Positions 1 to 4,172 of a DNA stretch of 7,118 nucleotides are shown here, piece by piece. Origin of the DNA: DAITPV01 sp050692555 (GTDB lineage Bacteria; Actinomycetota; UBA4738; CALAEC01); the NCBI GenBank assembly GCA_050692555.1, contig JBOGVS010000062.1, forward strand, positions 1-7,118. Reading direction: 5' to 3'. Position numbers and translations under genes: made by a program. Each line of letters starts with the position of its first letter. The first letter of the stretch is position 1. The notes under the pieces are model-generated. The model did not search any database and was not told the origin of the DNA. It was given only the letters and a program-made list of their open reading frames with translations.

Positions 1-7
1 CCTTCCC

Positions 8-34
8 CCTGGTCGGCTTGGACTGCCGACCAGG
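8..34. terminator. Perfect 10-bp stem-loop inside the IS end
   Basis: CCTGGTCGGC (8-17) pairs perfectly with GCCGACCAGG (25-34) around a 7-base loop. It probably lies just after the last IS gene, so a terminator or a block to read-through is plausible. There is no T run on either side, so the role is uncertain. Confidence 0.4.
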
Positions 35-39
35 CTCAC

Positions 40-66
40 CCTTCCGGGCGCTCGAGTCCCGGAAGG
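40..66. other. Second perfect stem-loop inside the IS end
   Basis: CCTTCCGGG (40-48) pairs with CCCGGAAGG (58-66) around a 9-base loop. It sits 5 bases after the first stem-loop and 8 bases before the tandem IS-end repeats. It may be a second half of a tandem terminator, or part of the recombination end. No T run follows. Confidence 0.35.
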
Positions 67-74
67 AAGCCCAG

Positions 75-120
75 GGGGGTCAAATTTCAACCGGCCCAAG
101 GGGGTCAAGATTCAACCGGC
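75..120. repeat. Tandem 21-base IS-end repeats
   Basis: Two copies of gggggtcaa(at/ga)ttcaaccggc occupy 75-95 and 100-120. They differ at two positions and start 25 bases apart. The distal copy runs directly into the proposed element terminus. Known IS21-family ends carry such multiple terminal repeats as IstA binding sites, and that is the likely role here. The binding function is inferred from family knowledge, not shown by the sequence. Confidence 0.7.
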
Positions 121-259
121 GCCGACATGGGCCGAGAGGACGTGTCAATACCTAACGCTGTGAATTGCGGCGTAGATGCTGAGATTCGCTTTGGTCTGGG
201 TCATGTGGACACGTCCGATTGGTCCCGGGCACCTGCTCCATGGCCACACCGAAAGCACC

Positions 260-349
260 GTGGGCCAGAGGGGACACTACTCGAACCCAAGATTCAGGGT
301 ACTGATCCGTCGACTTCACAAGATGCTGGACTTGAATCGAAGCAGCTGA
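260..349 (+). pseudogene. Short coding fragment or microprotein, copy A (29 codons)
   Basis: Read from a GTG at 260 to TGA at 347-349, the frame contains RGHYSNPRFRVLIRRLHKML. The frame stays open upstream to an ATG at 176, so the start is not certain and no clear ribosome binding site is seen. The reason to believe it is coding is the second copy at 2137-2214. Over the first 23 codons 15 residues are identical, and nine of those 15 use different synonymous codons (Tyr, Ser, Phe, three Arg, three Leu), as expected when protein sequence is conserved. The segment is basic and probably helical. I do not recognise the family. It may be the N-terminal stub of a larger gene or a real microprotein. 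Confidence 0.45.
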
Positions 350-354
350 GTTTT

Positions 355-417
355 CTTATCGCCGTACGCGGCGTCGCCGCTTTTCGGGAGGGTTGTCCGT
401 CCACAGCGGACGATAAG
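355..417. other. Nested inverted-repeat structure
   Basis: CTTATCG (355-361) pairs with CGATAAG (411-417). Between these arms lie GCGGC-gtc-GCCGC (368-380) and GTCCG (395-399) with CGGAC (407-411); the last base of that pair overlaps the outer arm by one. The DNA or RNA could fold as a closing stem with two inner hairpins. It lies between the end of the short coding fragment and the monooxygenase promoter. A regulatory or recombination role is possible but not shown. Confidence 0.35.
368..384 (+). terminator. Candidate terminator after copy A
   Basis: GCGGC (368-372) and GCCGC (376-380) form a 5-bp all-G/C stem with a 3-base loop, followed directly by TTTT (381-384). It starts 18 bases after the TGA of the short coding fragment. 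The short stem and T run make it a weak intrinsic-terminator candidate. Confidence 0.35.
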
Positions 418-471
418 GGAATCGCGGTTACCCACTCCCCTTCCACCTCCAATTTACACCGCACAGGGGGC

Positions 472-502
472 TTGCGGGAAGCCCCGGGTCGTGCCGCATA
501 AT
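472..502 (+). promoter_or_regulatory. Candidate promoter for the monooxygenase
   Basis: A TTGCGG (472-477) is followed 19 bases later by CATAAT (497-502), which matches five of six bases of the TATAAT -10 box. The -35 match is weak and the spacing long. Transcription would begin near 509, giving a leader of about 35 bases before the ATG at 544. Confidence 0.3.
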
Positions 503-543
503 CGCCGGCCGCAGGCCAGAACCTACGGAAACGGGGGTGGCGT

Positions 544-2046
544 ATGGCCGAGCATGCGGTGGTGATTGCCGGAGGAGGTCCGACTGGGCTGATGTTGGCG
601 GGCGAGTTGGCGTTGGCGAAGGTCGCCGTCGCCATTGTCGAGCGGCGAGCCAGCCAGAACCTCCCCGGCTCGCGCTCAGGGGGCCTGCACTCACGCACCA
701 TCGAGGTCTTCGATCAGCGCGGGATCGCCGATCGGTTCCTGTCGGAGGGACAGTTGGCGCAGGTTGCGGGTTTCGCCTTCAACCGCTTGGACATCAGCGA
801 CTTTCCCACCCGCCACAACTACGGGCTCGGGCTGTGGCAGAACCACATCGAGCGCATCCTGGCCGACTGGGTCAACGAGCTGGCCGTCAGGATCTATCGC
901 GGACGAGAAGTGACGGGGTTCACGCAGGACGAGACCGGGGTCGACGTCGAGCTGGCAGACGGCGAGTCGATGCGGGCGAGTTATCTCGCCGGGTGCGACG
1001 GAGGACGCAGCGTGATCCGTAAAGCCGCCGGCATCGAGTTTCCCGGCTGGGATCCAACCACCAGCGCCCTGCTCGCCGAGGTCGAGGTGCAAGAGGAACC
1101 GGAATTGGGCATCCGCCAGGACGACCTGGGCACCCACTCCTTCGGAAGGGTGGAGTACGAGATCCGCGACGGCGAGATCGTCTTCGCGGATGAGGGGCCG
1201 GTAGGGGTCATGGTGACCGAAGCGCATCCCGGAGCCGCGGGGGAACCCACCCTGCGCGATCTCAGCGAGGCGCTCATCACCGTCTACGGGACCGACTACG
1301 GGATCCACAGTCCCACCTGGATCTCCAGGTTCACCGACATGACCCGGCAGGCGGCGTCCTACCGCGACGGACGGGTGCTGCTGGCGGGCGATGCCGCGCA
1401 CGTGCATTACCCGGCGGGCGGACAAGGCCTCAACACCGGTGTGCAGGATGCGGTGAACCTTGGGTGGAAGCTGGCCCAGGTGGTCAACGGGGTATCGCCG
1501 GAGAGTCTTCTGGACACGTACCACTCCGAGCGCCACCCGGTCGCTGCCCGCGTGCTACGCAACACGATGGCGCAGACCGCGCTCATGCGTCCCGCCGACG
1601 CGCGCCTCGAGGCCTTGCGCGCCACCGTGGCCGAGTTGCTGAGCATGGACGAGCCGCGCAAGCGGTTCGCCGGAATGATGTCCGGCCTGGACATCCATTA
1701 CGACCTCGGCGAGGGACACCCGCTGCTCGGGCGGCGCATGCCCGACCTGGACTTGGACACCGCCGACGGCCCGTTGCGGGTGTTCACCTTGCTGCACGAC
1801 GCCCGGCCCGTGCTGCTCAACTTCGGTGAGCCCGGCCGCTTCGACATCACATCGTGGACGGATCGGGTTCAGATGATCGACGCCAAGTACGAGGGTGCGT
1901 GGGAGCTTCCGGTACTCGGTGAGGTCACTGCTCCGAGTGCCGTGTTGGTTCGGCCCGACGGATATGTCGCCTGGGTGGGGGACGTCACCGAGCCGGGACT
2001 CCCCGACGCGCTAACCACTTGGTTCGGACCGCCTACTGCGGCGTAG
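544..2046 (+). CDS. FAD-dependent aromatic monooxygenase, Rox (rifampicin monooxygenase)-like
   Basis: This is a complete 500-aa flavoprotein of the class A (PHBH-fold) monooxygenases, which use NAD(P)H and O2 to hydroxylate aromatic compounds. Visible motifs are the dinucleotide-binding GGGPTG at residues 10-15 with E33 ending the fold, the DG motif in GCDGGR at 150-155, and the flavin-ribose GD motif in AGDAAH at 281-286, followed by a GGQGLNTGVQDAVNLGWKL stretch. A C-terminal thioredoxin-like domain (about 395-495, with VLVRPDGYVAWVG) is as in Rox, PgaE and MhpA relatives. Length and wording (HSPTWISRF, LLDTYHSERHPVA, YDLGEGHPLLGRR) closely match Rox, which inactivates rifamycins. The substrate cannot be fixed from sequence, and a catabolic or biosynthetic hydroxylase is equally possible. 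The ATG follows a G-rich but weak ribosome binding site. No partner gene is adjacent. Confidence 0.92.
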   Translation: MAEHAVVIAGGGPTGLMLAGELALAKVAVAIVERRASQNLPGSRSGGLHSRTIEVFDQRGIADRFLSEGQLAQVAGFAFNRLDISDFPTRHNYGLGLWQNHIERILADWVNELAVRIYRGREVTGFTQDETGVDVELADGESMRASYLAGCDGGRSVIRKAAGIEFPGWDPTTSALLAEVEVQEEPELGIRQDDLGTHSFGRVEYEIRDGEIVFADEGPVGVMVTEAHPGAAGEPTLRDLSEALITVYGTDYGIHSPTWISRFTDMTRQAASYRDGRVLLAGDAAHVHYPAGGQGLNTGVQDAVNLGWKLAQVVNGVSPESLLDTYHSERHPVAARVLRNTMAQTALMRPADARLEALRATVAELLSMDEPRKRFAGMMSGLDIHYDLGEGHPLLGRRMPDLDLDTADGPLRVFTLLHDARPVLLNFGEPGRFDITSWTDRVQMIDAKYEGAWELPVLGEVTAPSAVLVRPDGYVAWVGDVTEPGLPDALTTWFGPPTAA

Positions 2047-2102
2047 CTCATTCTGTGAGGAGTTCTAAGCGTGGACCAGACCCTCGTTATCCAACCTGAA
2101 TG

Positions 2103-2122
2103 AAAATGGCTTGGTAAAGCCA
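2103..2122 (-). terminator. Stem-loop terminator (copy of the tRNA-Ala terminator)
   Basis: On the minus strand TGGCTT (2122-2117) pairs with AAGCCA (2112-2107) around TACC, followed by TTTT (2106-2103). The same 6-bp hairpin with a different loop (TCTC) lies behind the tRNA at 2752-2767, within the direct repeat. Here it lies about 130 bases after the SUKH stop codon and could terminate that transcript. It was probably copied along with the tRNA flank rather than evolved for this gene. Confidence 0.45.
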
Positions 2123-2151
2123 AGCAAAGCAAGCCAGTGGACGAGAGGGGA
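2104..2151. repeat. Direct repeat of the tRNA-Ala 3' end and flank, distal copy (att-like)
   Basis: This 48-base segment matches 2749-2796 at 44 positions, including an uninterrupted 26-base block (2116-2141 = 2761-2786). Positions 2138-2151 correspond to the last 14 bases of the tRNA-Ala gene (12 of 14 identical), and the remainder to the region just downstream of the tRNA. A duplicated tRNA 3' end with flank at the far side of a DNA segment is the classic footprint of integrase-mediated insertion into a tRNA gene. No integrase is present here. Confidence 0.7.
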
Positions 2152-2214
2152 CGCTATTCAAACCGTGCATTTCGGTCGCTAGTAAGACGGCTACACAAGC
2201 GCCTCCTCCACTGA
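2137..2214 (+). pseudogene. Short coding fragment or microprotein, copy B (25 codons)
   Basis: From a GTG at 2137 to TGA at 2212-2214, the frame encodes RGRYSNRAFRSLVRRLHKRL with a short tail. It is paralogous to copy A at 260-349: 15 of the first 23 residues are identical, mostly through different synonymous codons. Its first 15 bases coincide with the tRNA-derived end of the direct repeat, so the proposed start lies within the att-like site. Upstream the frame is open only to a stop at 2101, through sequence that is repeat-derived. No ribosome binding site is evident. The family is not recognised; it may be a truncated gene start. Confidence 0.42.
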
Positions 2215-2250
2215 GCAACTTGTACCTCACCGTTTGAGTTCGGCCGCGTC

Positions 2251-2670
2251 CTAGCCCTCGCCAATCCATACCTCGTCGATCCATGTTGCGAGGTCGGGCC
2301 ATCTCTCATCCGTCGCTCCATCGTGCGACCAGAAAATGACCTCGCCCGCGTCATTCATTAAGAAGAAGTCGGAGTTGTCCTCGCACAGCGGCATCAGCTC
2401 ACGCGGCACCCCGGGAACCTCGAGCGCTCGGGCATGCTCGACCACGCTCGGAAGGTAACGGTAGTCCGACTCGGGAAGCGCTGTTACTGGTTCCTTACGG
2501 CCGACGACCACATCGCTCGCTTCAAGCAAGTACCGCTTGAAGTCTGGGTGGAAGGTCGCCCCGACGCTGGCCTCCAGGACCTCTACCTCCTCCTTAGTCG
2601 GAAGCCGAGCCGGTCGAGGAACCGATTCGTTGAGTCGACGCAACCTCTGGAAAGCGTGGTCGAGACTCAT
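2251..2670 (-). CDS. SMI1/KNR4 (SUKH) family protein
   Basis: A 139-aa soluble protein with the layout of single-domain bacterial SUKH proteins. There is an N-terminal helix and a linker; a conserved LPTKEEVEVLEASVGATF-HPDFKRYLLE segment (residues 23-50, the 'start of SUKH' region); then PRELMPLCEDNSDFFLMNDAG (89-109); and a C-terminal strand-helix FWSHDGATDERWPDLATWIDEVW (113-135). Bacterial SUKH proteins are widely predicted, and in some cases shown, to be immunity proteins that neutralise polymorphic or contact-dependent toxins. No toxin gene is in the window, so the role is inferred. The ATG at 2670 has only a weak ribosome binding site. Third positions are less G/C-biased than in the neighbouring genes, and the gene stands alone between the two copies of the tRNA-flank repeat, both signs of acquisition. 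Confidence 0.85.
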   Translation of the reverse strand: MSLDHAFQRLRRLNESVPRPARLPTKEEVEVLEASVGATFHPDFKRYLLEASDVVVGRKEPVTALPESDYRYLPSVVEHARALEVPGVPRELMPLCEDNSDFFLMNDAGEVIFWSHDGATDERWPDLATWIDEVWIGEG

Positions 2671-2748
2671 CGCTTCAGGGATCCGAGCTAGTCATCGACA
2701 TAGGGACCCTGCTGCTGGCGGGAGATGTCGCACGCTCGGCAGTGTAGG

Positions 2749-2767
2749 AAATGGCTTGAGAAAGCCA
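2749..2767 (-). terminator. Terminator of tRNA-Ala / upstream operon
   Basis: On the minus strand TGGCTT (2767-2762) and AAGCCA (2757-2752) form a 6-bp stem with loop TCTC, followed by TTT (2751-2749). It begins 15 bases past the tRNA 3' end and would end the transcript carrying the tRNA. Confidence 0.5.
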
Positions 2768-2796
2768 AGCAAAGCAAGCCAGTGGAGGTGAGGGGA
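2749..2796. repeat. Direct repeat of the tRNA-Ala 3' end and flank, proximal copy (att-like)
   Basis: This copy overlaps the last 14 bases of the intact tRNA-Ala (2783-2796) and 34 bases of its downstream flank including the terminator hairpin. Its partner is at 2104-2151, offset by exactly 645 bases with no gaps, and mismatched at four positions. The tRNA keeps a full acceptor stem here, as expected when an inserted element restores the gene's 3' end. Confidence 0.7.
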
Positions 2797-2854
2797 GTTG
2801 AACCCCTGACCTCTGCCGTGCGAAGGCAGCGCTCTACCACTGAGCTACACCCCC
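2783..2854 (-). tRNA. tRNA-Ala (anticodon CGC)
   Basis: The minus strand folds as a complete 72-base cloverleaf. The acceptor GGGGGTG/CACCTCC contains a G-T pair at the third position, matching the G3:U70 identity element of alanine tRNAs. The D arm is GCTC-AGTGGTA-GAGC, the anticodon arm CTGCC-TTCGCAC-GGCAG, the variable loop AGGTC, and the T arm AGGGG-TTCAACT-CCCCT; the discriminator is A. The anticodon CGC (complement at 2820-2822) reads GCG. CCA is not encoded. The gene starts 19 bases after the translin-family stop codon and may be co-transcribed with it. Its 3' end is part of a direct repeat that suggests use as an integration site. Confidence 0.96.
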
Positions 2855-2873
2855 GAGCTACCCAGCGTAGCAG

Positions 2874-3509
2874 TTAGTCCGGGCCGCGAAGCTCCTGGGC
2901 GTGGCGCTCCAGGGCGTCGCGAAGATCACGCTGGACCAGCGACAGCGACAGGTCCCCCCGGGTCTTCTCGATGATCCCCCTGGCCACGTCCGTGGACCGG
3001 CGGAGGTTCCCGGTGATGGCGTCGGGATAGTCCATCGTCACCAACAGGTAGTACATGTCCTCCATCTCCCGGAGGATCTCTTCGCTCCGCCCCACCTCGC
3101 CCCTCCGCAGGAGGTCCAGAACCGCCCGCCGGCACTCGCCGATCGTCTCGGCCATCCCGTTGAGGTAGACGGCCGGCTCCACCCGGACGTCGTCGGGGGT
3201 GGGGAGGTCCTTGCCGGCGATCACCGCCTCGGTGAGGCGGGCCTCCGCGTACTCCTTCTGTGCGTCGTGCAGGAACCCGGCGTACCGAACGTCGGGATGC
3301 GACTCCACGGCCGCTTCTCCCTCGTCCAGCGCGGCCCGGGCCTCGTCGAGGAGCCGGTGGACCTCCTCGGTCTCCGACCGGTGGATGGCCCGGATGGCGT
3401 TGGCGGAGGCCCTGATGGCCCGGCGAGCGGCCACCAGGGCGACCTCGCGCCCGGACATCTTGGCGTCGAACCTTTCCCGGATGTTGGATTGGAGCGCCCG
3501 GAGGTTCAT
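2874..3509 (-). CDS. Translin family protein
   Basis: A 211-aa, almost wholly helical, charged protein matching prokaryotic translin-family proteins along its full length. Hallmarks are REVALVAARRAIRASANAIRAIHR (residues 21-44), YAGFLHDAQKEYAEA (76-90), LPTPDDVRVEPAVYLNGMAETIGECRRAVLDLLR (102-135), REMEDMYYLLVTMDYPDAI (147-165) and LRRSTDVARGIIEKTRGDL (169-187). Eukaryotic translin with TRAX forms the C3PO RNase, and archaeal homologues bind or cut RNA. E121 and E125 in ETIGE could correspond to acidic catalytic positions of TRAX, but that is inferred. Function in bacteria is little known, and a nucleic-acid-binding oligomer is likely. The ATG at 3509 was chosen because homology starts there; the frame continues upstream but only as a shadow over the preceding gene. 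The ribosome binding site is weak. It follows the membrane-protein gene by 38 bases and precedes tRNA-Ala by 19. Confidence 0.85.
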   Translation of the reverse strand: MNLRALQSNIRERFDAKMSGREVALVAARRAIRASANAIRAIHRSETEEVHRLLDEARAALDEGEAAVESHPDVRYAGFLHDAQKEYAEARLTEAVIAGKDLPTPDDVRVEPAVYLNGMAETIGECRRAVLDLLRRGEVGRSEEILREMEDMYYLLVTMDYPDAITGNLRRSTDVARGIIEKTRGDLSLSLVQRDLRDALERHAQELRGPD

Positions 3510-3547
3510 GAATGGGATTGTTCCATGGCGGCAGCCCTGTGGAAGGG

Positions 3548-4012
3548 CTACCGCGTGGACGCCACCGCTTCGGGGACCTCCACGACCTCCAGGGGGCGCT
3601 CGGGCATGACGACCACGCGGTCCGCGGCCGGCACCTCGGTGGCTGTGACGCGGGAGGTCATCCTGACCACCATGACCCCGTAGACCGCCAGGGCCACGAC
3701 GAACACCGCCGTGACACCGAGCATCCCTCGGAGCGGCGGGAACACCCCGATCAGCCCGGTGAGGGCGATGGCCTCGAGGAGAAACAGGAACACCCGGCGA
3801 CGACGCTCCCGGGCGCGGAGGCGAGCTCGGGCCCTGGAACCCACGAACCGGGATCCCCGCTTGGGCGAGAGGATCCACCGTCCTGGATGGCGGAACTCCT
3901 GTTGCTCTGTGGACATGGTCATGAGCGGGCTTCTCGGGGTCGCTCGATGCGGCCTGGGCAGGAGCAGCACGGCCCAGATGATGCCCAACACCGCCACCGA
4001 TAGCCAGTCCAA
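3548..4012 (-). CDS. Three-helix membrane protein, GlpR/SepX-like
   Basis: A 154-aa protein with an N-terminal transmembrane segment (residues about 2-19), a basic cytoplasmic stretch (20-72, ending ARLRARERRRR), a pair of transmembrane helices (about 73-91 and 96-117) separated by a short PP turn, and a Val/Pro/Glu-rich tail. This layout, with a short N-terminal anchor and an Arg cluster directly before a helical hairpin, resembles the actinobacterial divisome proteins SepX (Streptomyces) and GlpR (Corynebacterium), which help organise FtsZ with the gephyrin-like protein Glp. The resemblance is by layout and local wording, so the assignment is tentative. The start is a TTG at 4012 with AAGGG a few bases upstream; starting at M31 would lose the first helix. 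The hydrophobic start could also be read as a signal peptide. The translin gene follows after 38 bases. Confidence 0.62.
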   Translation of the reverse strand: MDWLSVAVLGIIWAVLLLPRPHRATPRSPLMTMSTEQQEFRHPGRWILSPKRGSRFVGSRARARLRARERRRRVFLFLLEAIALTGLIGVFPPLRGMLGVTAVFVVALAVYGVMVVRMTSRVTATEVPAADRVVVMPERPLEVVEVPEAVASTR

Positions 4013-4069
4013 ACGCCCTTCCCCAGTAGGTCGTTCCCCGGCCCGACCGCTACATGGTGGGCTTGAGCC

Positions 4070-4098
4070 ACGCTACCAATCAATATGTTGGGGTTCAA
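4070..4098 (-). promoter_or_regulatory. Candidate promoter for the membrane protein-translin-tRNA unit
   Basis: On the minus strand TTGAAC (4098-4093) is separated by 17 bases from TAGCGT (4075-4070), which fits the loose TAnnnT -10 pattern of actinobacteria. Transcription would start near 4062, about 50 bases before the TTG start codon. The upstream protease ends about 75 bases before the -35 box. Confidence 0.35.
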
Positions 4099-4132
4099 AC
4101 ATCTCCTCCCGTTTCTTTTTCGAAGCGCGGGC

Positions 4133-4161
4133 CCCGGCCCCACGGGTAAGGAAGGGCCGGG
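4133..4161 (-). terminator. Candidate terminator after the protease gene
   Basis: CCCGGCCC (4161-4154 on the minus strand) pairs perfectly with GGGCCGGG (4140-4133) around a 13-base loop, 11 bases after the protease TGA. No T run follows, as is common for high-GC actinobacterial stem-loop terminators, so strength is uncertain. Confidence 0.4.
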
Positions 4162-4172
4162 AACCCGCGATC

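Larger units (their letters stand above)
1..127. mobile_element. Terminal part of an IS21-family insertion sequence (partial, cut by left edge)
   Basis: No transposase coding sequence is in the window, so the call rests on the end structure. Reading inward from 127 on the minus strand, the sequence begins TGTCGGCGCCGGTTGAA, then TTGACCCCC, and the GGTTGAA-TTGACCCCC block is repeated once. IS21-family elements (istA/istB) typically have 5'-TG...CA-3' termini and several internal transposase-binding repeats near each end, and this wording is familiar from actinobacterial members. The boundary is placed at the CA of GCCGACA (126-127). The other end, the istAB genes and any target-site duplication lie outside the window, so the element could be complete or a remnant. 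Confidence 0.68.
128..543. other. Gene-poor spacer between IS end and monooxygenase
   Basis: No full-length gene is convincing in this stretch. Open frames exist on both strands (for example a 124-codon plus-strand frame from 127), but they overlap each other and have no recognisable family or ribosome binding site. What it does contain is listed separately: a short coding fragment at 260-349, a nested inverted-repeat structure at 355-417, and a candidate promoter at 472-502 for the downstream gene. Confidence 0.6.
2047..2250. other. Intergenic mosaic between monooxygenase and SUKH gene
   Basis: This spacer separates two convergent genes. It holds the distal copy of the tRNA-flank repeat (2104-2151), a stem-loop that can terminate minus-strand transcription (2103-2122), and copy B of the short coding fragment (2137-2214). 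Nothing else is supported in it. Confidence 0.6.

Noticed and set aside
127..501. A 124-codon plus-strand frame starting at the IS boundary
   Set aside because: No ribosome binding site or recognisable family. The coding conservation between the two short fragments is in a different frame, so this frame is likely chance.
2138..2225. A degraded second tRNA gene
   Set aside because: The left end matches a tRNA 3' end, and ccactgagc at 2208-2216 looks like a D arm. The spacing is 16 bases too long, no acceptor strand pairs with the 3' end, and the interval is better explained by the short coding fragment.
3510..3878. In-frame upstream extension of the translin gene by 123 codons
   Set aside because: It overlaps the GlpR/SepX-like gene in another frame and consists of Pro/Gly/Arg-rich shadow sequence. 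Translin homology begins at the ATG at 3509.
4076..4105. A 9-codon leader peptide on the minus strand (MFEPQHIDW) after GGGAGGAG
   Set aside because: The ribosome binding site is too close to the ATG, the peptide has no run of regulatory codons, and it overlaps the better candidate promoter.
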